From Ectobius pallidus (Eukaryota; Arthropoda; Insecta; Blattodea; Ectobiidae), in NCBI GenBank assembly GCA_964059195.1, contig CAXKWD010000013.1, positions 25,458,611-25,522,610 of the forward strand: 64,000 bases of DNA, in the 5' to 3' direction. Positions 22,886 to 33,412 of this stretch are shown piece after piece (position 1 is the first letter of the stretch; each line of letters starts with the position of its first letter). The notes below the pieces were generated by a model. That model saw only the letters and a list, made by a program, of their open reading frames with translations, had not been told where the DNA came from and did no database searches. Made by a program: the position numbers and the translations under genes.

Positions 22886-23235
22886 GAGCTGGACTTATTT
22901 AAATTTACAATTCTTGTGATTTACCTCGATGATCTGAGTTCTTATTGAGACATACGACTTTATCTAACCAAGAGTAGTTCCACAAATTCTACAATTCTAT
23001 AGTTTGTTGTTAATAGTAATTGTCTTTTAGAGGCTTCCAGGAGTACTGTAGTACTCGAGTATGTAGATAAATGGATGTTAGTGAAGTAATTTGGAATGTA
23101 AACATTGGATGGAATAGGGATATTTAAAACGGATGGTTTTGATTATTGACTATTGATAAGGGAACATATATTAGCATGTTGTTGTAAATTAGTAACTGTG
23201 GTAGTTGTAGTTTTAGTTCAGGCATTGTTAATGAG

Positions 23236-23979
23236 CAGGGCCCGGATTCTAATGACATGTCATCTTTTTATTGATGCTGCATAGACATTGCCAACTTGTG
23301 GATAAATCCTAATCATGGCCTCCAGATTATAGAAATGCATTTTTATTAGGTCATTTTATGCAATTTTATGTTTTTAGGGCATTTATTTCAATTTTAGGTC
23401 ATTATTTTGTCATTTTCTTGTCTTTTGCTTCCTTATTTGGTCATTTTCATGACATTGAGTGTATTAACTTTTTCTTCGTCGCTAGCGGTGCTATCTGTGA
23501 AGTGTTGTTTGTTTAATGCAAGAAGGAAAAATTTGGCGTTAAAGTGTTGGCATGTCTCAGTCGGAAGTGAGAATCAAAGGAACGCCAAAATGTTTTATTA
23601 TATTACTATTGTTATTAGATTGACTTGGCAACAGAGTCTGCCACCTGCTTGGATTGAGAGTGCAAACTACTGTTTACCCTCAATAAACAACAATATAATC
23701 TGGCAGACCACAAAAGGATGTGCCGAATTTTGACTCACCAGTGCCTCAGTGCCAGTTTAAATTTCCGTGAGAAAAGAACATTACATTACAGTTATTTACA
23801 GTTTTTACAATTATGTACAAACTAGTCTATAACTTTGTGTGTACAATAATAATTTTTTATAAAGAAAATATAAGTTTTTAGGTCATTTTTTATAATTATT
23901 AAGTCATTTTCTTTAAAATTTAGGGTCATTTTATAGGTCATTTTTCAAACAATTTTAGGTCATCAGAATCCGGGCCCTG
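23236..23979. mobile_element. Non-autonomous hAT-type element, copy 2
   Basis: Same family as 3884-4638, with ends CAGGGCCCGGATT and AATCCGGGCCCTG and an exact 8-bp duplication TTAATGAG (23228-23235 and 23980-23987). The two copies are nearly the same over their whole length, differing by point changes and small indels, so the family spread fairly recently. Open frames inside it are not conserved between copies and are not genes. Confidence 0.94.
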
Positions 23980-24231
23980 TTAATGAGTAAGTTAAGTTGA
24001 GTGTTGTCTTATCCTAACATATTCTGAATGGTTAATGATGACGTAAAATGTTTTAGGTGGAGGTGCTAAGTGTAATGTGTGGAATTAAAGTTTTTGTAAA
24101 AATATATTCACAAAACTTCACCTTCTGTCTTTTCATAGAGTTAATTTACCTAACCTAACCACAATAAATCCTGTTTACAAATAGGATGATGAACTGATTA
24201 ATCCTATGTAAAGTGTCTACCAAACAAAAAG

Positions 24232-25078
24232 CTAAAAAGGTAATTCATTTTCAAATTCTTTCCTTATGTAATGTTTAAGTGCACAAGAAGCATCTAGTGC
24301 AGTGGCGACAGGGGATAATTTGGAATGGGTGTGCACTACCAGTCGAGAAGTTTTCGCTTTGATAAAAAAATCATGCATTTGATGGAAAATGTAAAAAAAA
24401 AGAATGCTTCTACCTAAGCAAAGAATGTACACAAAAGAAGTTTAAATACCTGAAACATTAGCAGAGAACAGTAAACAAAAAGAACCCTGTTCCTTGGAAG
24501 ACCTAGGTTTTCTGGTGGGTTTACTCTTAGCCTTTGAAGATCCAACGGTTTTGTGTTGAGAATATCTCCTCTGCCTTCTCTACCGTTGGGAAACCATTCC
24601 TTCTTCCACCTTCAAAGTCATTAGATATCTTTTGGATTGCTTCTTCATCTGGACCCTCCCCCTCGGCCTGTCTGGCAAGGGAGGCCCTACCAGTAGCTAA
24701 ACTACAGCCGGCATAGCCCTCAGGATCATTGGGACTCACAAGCATTCCCACCAACTACAAGGTCTTGCAATCCCTAGGGAGTGAGTAGAGTCTTGATTAC
24801 CCAAGCTAATGTGGACCACAGCAACCTTGGATAACACGGATATACAATAAAAGGGGAACAGGAAAATACAATAAGAAATTACGAACAAATTACGAAAGCA
24901 GCAGTATAACATACCTTTGATAAAACTACAAAATTAAACACTTCAACAAAAATACGATCGCAATTTGCGATCTTCAGCAAATCCTTAATTTTAAGTTTTT
25001 CCATTATTTTATGCTCAGATAATACCGAATCTCGGTTAATCAAAGCTCGGTTAATCAAGCCTCTACTGTATTATCTCT
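24232..25078 (-). mobile_element. Probable pogo/Tigger-type element remnant with one terminal repeat
   Basis: The right end, read on the minus strand, begins with CAGTAGAGGCTTGATTAACC and repeats a TTAACCGAG motif, the typical end of pogo/Tigger elements (TA at about 25077). Just inside, the minus strand reads MEKLKIKDLLKIAN..., then decayed frames. At 24260-24380 a segment containing VVHTHSKLSPVATALD may be the end of the transposase. The other terminal repeat was not found. A GC-richer block at 24520-24830 may be a separate insertion. Confidence 0.5.
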
Positions 25079-25598
25079 GAAAATTTCATAATGTGCTAAT
25101 TTTGACTATCAGAGGTACAGTGTCATCAATAAGTGTCTATGCAGCTATGGTTATGCTCGCCACCCATGTGAAGGTTGATATTTCTCCCTACCTTTTATCA
25201 GACTCATAAGAGGTACACCAAAGAAGGCCATGTTAATCAGTGATGTACATCTGTTTTTTATTGTTGATGATTGTGGCTTTCTGTTAATATCAACTGATAC
25301 TCAATTTTAATGGATGAGGTACAGTATGAAATAGTGGCACGAGTCATAGGAAGTAAATTTCCAATTCGGCACTTGCCCTTATGACTGAGGAAACAATGAA
25401 AAAACCCAAGTCAAATTGGCCATTCACCTTGCTCGGTAAACTGTATTTTGTTCTGTGTGTTGTAATTTACATTAAATGTGTGACAAGAAGAACTTCAAAA
25501 GTTTTTTTAAATAAATTAAAGCGAGTGAATTTGTTCTAGTAAACATTTTAAATAGGTGAGTTATGTTACTTTTATTTCTTAGTTCATAAATGATTGTA

Positions 25599-25907
25599 AA
25601 AAAGTAAAGTAAAGTGATCCCTATACAGGCCATGGAGGCCCAGAGGGTTCCAGGAGGTTGAGGCTCCCAGATTTTGGACATTCGGCACATTAAGGTGGTA
25701 AGGTTGTCAGCCTTACGCACCGGCCGCCTTTACCCCCAGGATTGCTCCTGGTACTCATTTCTGTTAGAGGCTGAGTCGACCCCAGGGCCATAGTGCCACC
25801 AGAAGGATTAGGCCAATTGAAAAATCTCAACTACCTCATCGGGAATCGAACCCGCGACCTTCCAGTTTGTAGCGCAGCGCCTCAACCACTACGCTACGGC
25901 GTACCCC
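25599..25907 (-). mobile_element. tRNA-derived SINE with intact target duplication
   Basis: On the minus strand the element starts with a tRNA-like head: an A box around GTAGCGTAGTGGTTGAGG and a B box around GGGTTCGATTCCC, spaced as in tRNA genes. About 220 bp of unrelated body and a TTTACTTTACTT tail follow. A 15-bp duplication TCATAAATGATTGTA flanks it (25584-25598, 25908-25922), proving retroposition. RNA polymerase III would read it right to left. An older relative lies at 6766-6930. Confidence 0.93.
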
Positions 25908-25999
25908 TCATAAATGATTGTAGCAGAACATTATAATCATATGCTAGCACAGCCAACTGAATTTCATTTCTTAACCGAATCTCGCCTGAACAAGTGCCC

Positions 26000-26830
26000 A
26001 TTGAGTAGGGTTACCATATCACAAACACAATAATTAAGTACATCTTCACATGATAACTTTCTGGTAGAGTACAATTACTTCCACTAAGTCTCTGGGTTTT
26101 TACGTATATACCTTAGGAGCCTAGGGGAGGTAGCTGCACCCTGATTGGCTCAGCTCTTCTATCCCATTCCACGTGTTGTCTATCACTGTCTCTCTGTGGC
26201 ATTATCCCTCCACAACTGAGAACGTGCTGCATGATCTTCACTCTGTGCTCAACAGTAGCTCACTGATCTTACGTGCAGCGAATCCGCGCAAGCTGGTAAC
26301 GAGACGTAACGAGAAGCTCGCTGGCTGGGTTAGTCTTCAAGGCAGAGACTTTGTGGTAGTAAAAATACTCTTACCAGTTTGAAAGCCTTTTTTGTGCTAT
26401 AATAATTACATAATAAAAATGTAAGCCTATTTAAATTTTTAAAATCCACATTTACTCATATAGTAATTTTTCATTACAAAGACAGGACATCTTTCTTAAA
26501 GCTAAAGTTCAGGACAATCCTGCTTTTTCAGGACATATGGCAACCCAACCATTGAGCGACTTCTTGAAGGTACTGTGCTAGGAGGACTGTCCCTCCACTA
26601 CCGCACAATTGTGATACCTTCGTAGATAATTAGTATTTAGTGCTACGCACACATTTACTTCTTCTGTAAATCCTGCATAGTTAAATTCTGTTGTTGATAG
26701 TTCCCTCCTATTTCATACGTCTTCTCCTCAGTAAGCAAGCCTTTTACAAGTCTTTATGGTACAAATGCATTTCAGAAAAGTTCCAGTGGAAAAATGCGTA
26801 GATAGTTCATAAGATAATATCACAATTTTG
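26000..26830. other. Intergenic stretch without recognised features
   Basis: No exon or bounded element found. Short open frames such as the one at 26173-26382 show no recognisable protein features. Confidence 0.45.
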
Positions 26831-26839
26831 CCGATCCTG

Positions 26840-27070
26840 GACAGGAGCAAACTTGTAATTAAGTTTAAGGAAATAGTTTCTGTGTTGAATCAATAACCGA
26901 GAAAACATCTACATGTGCTCACTGAGAAGAATGGTGAAACAGGAGAGTGATTAGATCAACATCAGAATCGAATCAGGTAGGATTCTAGGGAGAAAGATGT
27001 AGGCCTAAATGCAAGTTTTCTATGATAGTGTCATGAATGTGTGGTAATGGAGAAACAACACTTCTAGTAT
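26840..27070. repeat. Dispersed repeat, copy 1
   Basis: About 230 bp, related to 30405-30615. Shared landmarks are AACATCTACATGTGC, the TAGGATT/CGGGATTC region and a GTGTGGTAA-like end. Family unknown. The second copy lies inside a larger inverted-repeat element (29962-31283), so this may be a fragment of another copy of that element. Confidence 0.65.
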
Positions 27071-27132
27071 CTTTTATAATCAAAATTAGCACAAACCCAT
27101 TCATCCCCTTTTACTACCTATTACCTAGTGTT

Positions 27133-27395
27133 GCTGGATGACCTGCTGGATAACAGAGCTCCTGGGGTGAAGAGCTAATAAAATGAAATGCTCTGCATAA
27201 TACTAAGGGGAACTGTGTGTGGAGGTCCTACCGGATCGTGAACAACCTCTGGATATCCCTTAAGGGGATACTCACAGCGGATTTGTTTCACTATAGAAAA
27301 ATCCCCAATTTGGCCGGGAAACAAACCCAGGTCGATAGAGTGGAAGGCATATGTGCTACAGGCTCACCCACAGCAGCAGACAAGGGACACTAGGG
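27133..27395 (-). mobile_element. Possible SINE fragment
   Basis: GC-richer than its surroundings. On the minus strand, 27390-27320 has a GGGTGAGCCTGTAGCAC start and a GGGTTTGTTTCCC segment that could be degenerate A and B boxes. No target duplication was found, so this rests on composition and the B-box-like segment only. Confidence 0.4.
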
Positions 27396-27833
27396 TGAGT
27401 ATTGAAATGTGCATTTTTTATCCAATTCAGGAGAAAATTATAACAACAATAAGATATAGAATAATTAAGAAGTTTCACAAAGATTGGACTAACAGTGAGT
27501 TATAAAGTTTTCATTATTGAAATTTGAAATAAAATTAAAAAGTTCTAGCCGCATAATTTGTTTTTCACATCTTGCAACTCACTACCAGGTCCCTTAACAA
27601 GTTTAGGTACTCTTGTGACTGCATAGAGAGGACTGGAGAACAGAATGAACTATGTTTGTCTCACAACCAACCTGTTACTTCTTCTCCTGAAGTCCTTCCA
27701 CAGACCGGATGCTAATTCCTTATCACTTCAGGTCTTTTAGGAATTCAAAGAACTGTGTAAGAACCCCTCATTCATAGAAATTATCCTAGAATGCAAGCAA
27801 TGAGAATTGTTAGAGACATCATTCATGCATGTA

Positions 27834-28538
27834 CGAGGTCCGTACACGAAGTAAGTATCCCTGGGATCTACGGAAACAGAACATAATTTCATGGAAATTT
27901 TTATTGCAACAGATACAGCAAGTGTTCAGCTAATTTTTAACATATTTTGCACCGGAATTGAGACATTTGTCACAACGTGGGACCAACTTTTGAATAAATG
28001 TGCCATAGAAGTCTGCCGCCTGGGATTTTAACCATTGTGTGATGACCTTCTTCGTTTCTCTGTCAGTCTCTAACATTCTCTGTCAGTCTCTATCATTCTC
28101 TGTCATTTCTTGAGGGGTAAGAAAAGATGAAAATCTCTGGGTGGGCGGTTTGAGCTATAGGGTGGAGACTTCAACAACCTCCCTGCAAGTCTCCTGTAAA
28201 AGTTCGGCTAGGAGATTTTCAACATCCACCCTACAGCCCAGACCTCGCTCCCAGTGATTTCCATCTTTTCCTTCACCTCAATAAATGACAGAGAATGACA
28301 AGAATGACAGAGAAGTGGAGATGTTTGTCACACAGTGGTTCAAATCCCAGGCGGCAGACTTCTACGACATAAGTGTTGAAAAGTTGGTCCCGTGGTATGA
28401 CAAATGTCTCAATTCCTATGGAGAATACATTCAAAAATAGCTGAACACTTGCTATATCCATTGCAATAAATATTTTCATGATTTTTGTTTTGTTTGTGTA
28501 TATGACCCTAGGGAAACTTACCTTATGGACGCACCTTG
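27834..28538. mobile_element. Mariner-derived foldback element, family 2, copy B
   Basis: TA-flanked (27832-27833, 28539-28540), with inverted ends related to AAGTAAGTTTCCCTGGG. The arms run about 27834-28170 and 28215-28538. The right arm carries the PDLAPSDFHLF-coding block (about 28230-28265) and the left arm its mirror. The left arm has an extra tandem repeat of CTCTGTCAGTCTCT/CATT (about 28060-28105). Closely related to 19791-20448. Confidence 0.86.
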
Positions 28539-28887
28539 TACATAGATTAGCAGAGTAAACAGTTGTATTATAAGCGAGAAATTCAGTTATGAAAGTTAGC
28601 TAGCACAGCTTCAAAAGAAGTTAAAATAAAAGCCAAGAAATTACACATTCTTGCAGGAGGGAAAAGAAAAATGCTGTTAATGGGAAGAACTGCTGATTGG
28701 CACAAGAAATACAATGTTTTGGCAAAGGAAATGACCTGAAAGTACAGTATGTAGGCCTAATAAAGACCAATGCACAGGTGGCTCCTAACTTTTGACACGA
28801 GGTTGCTGCACTGGATCATACATTAAAAGTTCACTTTGAAAAATAATTACTTGTTGTATAGAACAATTCAGTATATCTACCTTCTTG

Positions 28888-29200
28888 TCGACCACAGTGG
28901 TCTAGAGGTAGCATGCCCGCCTCTAGATCGGAAGGTTGCACGATCAAATCTGGCTGCGGTCAATGGATTTTTCAGGACATAAATATCCTGGGCACAGAGT
29001 CTTCCGGGAGGGACTTTAAGATGGTGGGCCCGTGTTGTAGATTTACAGCACGTAAAAGAACTCCAAGCCTAAATTAGAGCCTCTGGATAAAATTTCTCGG
29101 CCCTTTCACGTCCAAGTAATACCTTAGTTTCCAGAGGGGGTTGAGAGGCAATGGGCTTACCACCTGTCCCTCTGCCCTCTCTCAGAAAATAAGTGTAACA
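28888..29200 (+). mobile_element. tRNA-derived SINE, second family
   Basis: A plus-strand tRNA-like head: A box around TGGTCTAGAGGTAGCATGCC and B box around GGTTGCACGATCAAATC, about 30 bp apart. The body follows to about 29200, with GGAGGGACTTTAAGATGG and a pyrimidine-rich CCTCTGCCCTCTCTC end. No target duplication was identified. Confidence 0.7.
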
Positions 29201-29254
29201 AAAATTCACATAGGTAACAGAAACTTCCACTTGAAGGCCCTTCGCCACATAGGA

Positions 29255-29298
29255 AATATATAGGGGATATAGGGGATATAGGGGGATATAGGAAACCA
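29255..29298. repeat. Short tandem repeat GGGGATATA
   Basis: About four copies of a nine to ten base unit, GGGGATATA(G). Confidence 0.9.
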
Positions 29299-29961
29299 GA
29301 TACCTTCTTAGTAAAAAAAAAAAGAATAGAGCACTGGTATCTTCTAAGTCCTAGAAACGAGGGACTGTGCATAATCGGACAGGTTCAAAAGCTAATGACT
29401 AGTTGAGGAAATAACATCCATTGTGTTTCATTGTATGTCGTCCCTAAGTGTGCCATAGCTAGAAAACGTGCCCAGGAAGAATAATTTAGCATAAATAAGT
29501 CAGGCTGTAAATTAAAAAGAAAACAAGAAAAAGGATACAAAGAAAATATCCCACACAACTGCTTGATCGAATGTGCAACCCATCGTATCGTAAGCAACCG
29601 TTATTTTGCCAAATGAATAACAAATGGCTGAAAAGGCTTACTAGGCTTGTAGGCCATGATCTATAAGTTTCTGAAGTTCCCAAAACTTCTTTGGTAAAAG
29701 TAGGTAAAGTAAAAGTAAGTTATTGACTACAATTTTATGCCTACCACCCATTATGTTATTCAACCCACTGTCTATGCAACATCACCACCTCAGTGGGGCA
29801 CAGGAAAGATAAGAGTGCATTTCTTGTTCGTAAACATAAACACTTAATGTAAATCCACAACTAAGTTTCCTTACATGCTACATGCACTATGTTGATTAGA
29901 GGAAGCATACGCAAGTCTGGCAACAAAATAATCCTTTAACTTCATCTCAATTTCCTCTGTA

Positions 29962-31283
29962 AAGCTATGTTCACACTGAGGAATTTGTTGCATGAATATG
30001 TGTTCGGGTACATGTATAACAACCTATTTGCCACAAGTCCTAAACCTATTGAACATATTCCTAGTTCCCGGACACAAACAGTGAATAAAATGTACCAGAA
30101 ACAAGGTTTCGCCACAAGTTCTTGTTTACGCTCCGAAAGCGAAAACATTGAACAGATCCCAGCAAAAATGCTCTTTGCACATGTGTTATAGTTCATGTTT
30201 CTTGTGACAGCTGACTCAGTGGCAATGATCAATCCCATGAGATATAATGCTACATTCAAACTGTTTTATTTTAAGAAATCACCGATATTTTGCTATGGAG
30301 TGCTCTAAACAGAACCTAAGTTGATGTAGAAGTATTCTCTCTCACATTCATAATCCCTTTGCAGTTGAATTTAGGCCTAAGTTATAGCCACACTTCTTCC
30401 TTGAAGAGATTCTGTGTTTAATACGAAATAATCAAGATAACATCTACATGTGCTTACTGAGAAAATTGATGAAATAGGAGAGATATTAGAACAGCATGAG
30501 AATTGAATTAGGCCTAGACGGGATTCATGGCAGATAATGTGTCTGTGTAGATCTTGAAACATATTTTCTACAAAGCTGTCACGTATGTGGTAAATGAAGG
30601 GTAGGGACTTCTAGCACCTCTTAACAACAGTTGACCACAATAATATACAATTTTAATATGGATTATGCATTTATTTTGCAAGGTTAAACAAACCCTTTCT
30701 CTATCGACCACAATGGATCAAAGATATTGGCTATCATTTCATCACCTGCCAGTCTGCTTGACTCCGAGACTCCAGGCTCATAGAACACGCTCTGCTAAAG
30801 AAAGTTAAGCAAGCTTGAATTTACAAAAAATTATACGACCGAACACAGCTTTATAGCTGAAATATTAATGGTTAATAAATCATTCTTACTGTAAAATTCA
30901 GAATTATAAATACTGACTGCCCAGATAAATATAAATCCCCACTTTTTACTGCCGACTGACGTGACCCTAGAGCTCGGAAGATTTAATCAGCATCAGTACA
31001 GAATAATATTGTCACTTTCTTCCGCAAATTGAGTGTTTGTCATTTACAAACTTGTTCTGGGTGAATCATCAATGCATTTAAAGCAGAAAAAAGCAAACGT
31101 TCTGCATCTAAAGCCATACTTGTGCCTCACAACAAATTCCTCAGTGTGAACGCTCACATGGGATATTTGTGCAAAGAACATGTACTTAGGATAAGTATCC
31201 AGACACAAGAATCACGGAAATGGATCTGGGATTTGTAGGGAGTATTTGTGTCTGCAACAGATTCCTCAGTGTGAACATAGCTT
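29962..31283. mobile_element. Inverted-repeat DNA element, 1.3 kb, unclassified
   Basis: The left end AAGCTATGTTCACACTGAGG and the right end, its reverse complement, agree over about 30 bases. A second inverted copy of the end (TCCTCAGTGTGAACG) lies inside at about 31140. No transposase is seen and no clear target duplication, so the superfamily is open. The internal segment 30405-30615 is shared with 26840-27070. Confidence 0.7.
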
Positions 31284-31414
31284 AAGAAGAAGTAGAGAAA
31301 ATTTAGGCTTTGAAGCTAACAAACACTAATACTTTCACAGACTAAGCTATTAAGATGTCAGTCTTAAAGACATGCATGTATAGTTCTCTTGTTTTCCTCA
31401 TCCCCACTCAGCGA

Positions 31415-31690
31415 GTCAAATGTTGGCATTTCTTTTTGCGGTCTGCCAGATCATATATTATTGTTTATTGAGAGTAAACAGTAATTTGCATTCTCAAATC
31501 AGAGCTGCTGAGTCAATCCAATAACAACAGTAATATAATACAAATTTTCAGTGTTTCTTTGCTTCTCGTTCTGGCTGACACATGACAACATTTCAACAAT
31601 GACTACTGACAAATGTGTCCTTCTTACATTAAACAAACAACACTTCAAAGACCGCACCGCTGGGGATGAGAACAACAAGGCAACTGTATC
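31415..31690 (-). mobile_element. Fragment of the CAGGGCCCGG hAT family, inverted and diverged
   Basis: Reverse-strand match to the central part of the elements at 3884 and 23236: the TCTGCCAGATCATATATTAT block, the GAGAGTAAACAGTA block and ACAAACAACACTTCAAAGA all have counterparts in the opposite order and orientation. Both ends are lost. Confidence 0.8.
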
Positions 31691-32895
31691 TATAAATTTT
31701 CTAAAACATGCAGAATAAATAGGATTCTATTTGTGCAATTTTAATGAGTAAAAGATTAATAGTTTCTGCTGGAGATGAAATGTCAATCCCAAAAAGGATT
31801 TTTTTTTTAAACTACACATTCTTGCACAACAATATACGTGATAAGAGAATAAATATGGTGCAACCTAGTGGCAAGGAAATAAAGAAAAAATCAGACTACA
31901 AGAAGTGAAGGGGTAAGAAATTCCTTATGCTTTGCTCTCCATACCACCCCACAACATCAGAAAGAATGTGCAGTCAGTTGATCTTACAATAGCTCCAGAT
32001 TTAAATGGTGCAAAAGAGGATGCATCAGATGATAGGGTGTAATCCTGACTGGATATGAAAATAAAAGAAACTAACAACAAGATGGCATGTCACATTATGT
32101 TGAAATGAATCCTCAAACTTTATACGCACCTAGGTCATTCTAAAACGAATTAGTACAGAAAAAATCAGCTGCTAGCTTAAACTGTGAGAACCAATATATT
32201 GATGCAACAAATTTGGCAAGTGTCAAGTTGTTTTTCATAGATCTTAGTACATGATTGATCACTTGTGCCACTCTTTCACTACTCATCAAATACAATATTT
32301 CTTTTCTTCCCATGAGACAATATAAACACCTGTGATCTTGCTATGACCGACCAAAGAGATAAAACAACATGCTCTGTGTTTCAGCAAATAAAATAGTGAC
32401 CATGAGTGTTTCTAGAGAAGTGCTGAATCCAATTAATGAGCTTCCAGTTACTATGAATTGTTTCCACTATGGAATATGTGTGCTTCAAGTGAAATTACTA
32501 TGAAAAAATATGGTATGGGGAGTTTATATTTCAACTTTAAAAAAAAAAATCATTCAGGAAGTAGTAATAGTTTCAACAACTTTTCTCGACACATGTGACC
32601 ATGCCAGGGAAACATGTTAAATGAGGATAATATCTTCCAAAGAAATTATTTATTAAATCAAATATAAAATATAATCCAATAATAAAATGCCAAAGGCATA
32701 CCAATTAGCACTCATATGCTTCATTAGCAAAATCCTGAAATCTCAATTGGTATTATATGAAGTCTCTTTATAATATTGCACCAGTTTACAATATTTTCTA
32801 TCAGTAATCTTAATTGTATAAAGTACTGTGCTTTAATGAGATTACCTAGTGGATAATCTAAGACTTTCAAAAAGCCAAGTAGTATATAGGCACTA
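31690..32895. other. Intergenic stretch left of the Copia element
   Basis: No feature recognised. Confidence 0.5.
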
Positions 32896-32900
32896 CCTAG

Positions 32901-33250
32901 TGTTGAAGTTGGCAGCACTGAGTGTCAAACTAAAAGTGAATAGTGTCGCCTCCTAGTGACAGTGAGTTAAGCTCTGCCATGCAAGCAGTTGAGAGTTGGG
33001 CATTGGCCGTTGTTCTTTGTTCGTGTTTCGTGCTAAGTCTGCCATGAGGCAGGAAGTACTTTTAGTTCGTCTTTTTGCACAAGAGTATAAGTGTACTTTA
33101 GTTCATGTAACAAATATTAATCCTTCTGTATTAGTTTACGTGTACATCAATAAATAACATCATTCTTTATGAACTGGATTGAAACTTAATAGGTTATGGT
33201 CTCAGGCAACTCCATGTGCGCCTGTGAACTTTTCCGTAGAAGTTTTAATA
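32901..33250 (+). repeat. 5' LTR of Copia element
   Basis: 350 bp from TGTTGAAGTTGG to AGTTTTAATA. It should hold promoter and polyadenylation functions; AATAAA-like ATCAATAAATAAC is at about 33147-33160. The end is TA rather than the usual CA. The last 60 bases resemble the leader immediately downstream. Confidence 0.97.
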
Positions 33251-33264
33251 GGTTATGAGCCCAG
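33251..33264 (+). promoter_or_regulatory. Primer-binding site, initiator-tRNA-Met anticodon-region type
   Basis: GGTTATGAGCCCAG lies directly after the 5' LTR. Drosophila copia primes from an internally cleaved initiator tRNA-Met using a very similar site; the sequence here differs by one base from the complement I recall of that tRNA region. The same half-tRNA priming is therefore likely. Confidence 0.75.
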
Positions 33265-33412
33265 ATAGCTTCTTGTACATCAGTGAACTCTTACATAGAA
33301 GTATTATAAAGATTTGTGCTGGGTTTAGCGAAGTATTTGAACAATCTAGGATTCATCCAGAGTGACGAGTGAATGTACGCAAGTTTCAGAAGATTTACTC
33401 AATACTAAGACA

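Noticed and set aside
23407..23733. 108-codon frame inside the second hAT element
   Set aside because: The frame is not kept in the sister copy at 3884-4638, and the sequence is non-coding transposon interior.
24527..24754. 75-codon minus-strand frame in a GC-richer block
   Set aside because: No family resemblance, with repeat-like context around it; probably part of an unidentified repeat.
28273..28479. Minus-strand 68-codon frame
   Set aside because: It is the antisense of the mariner foldback right arm.
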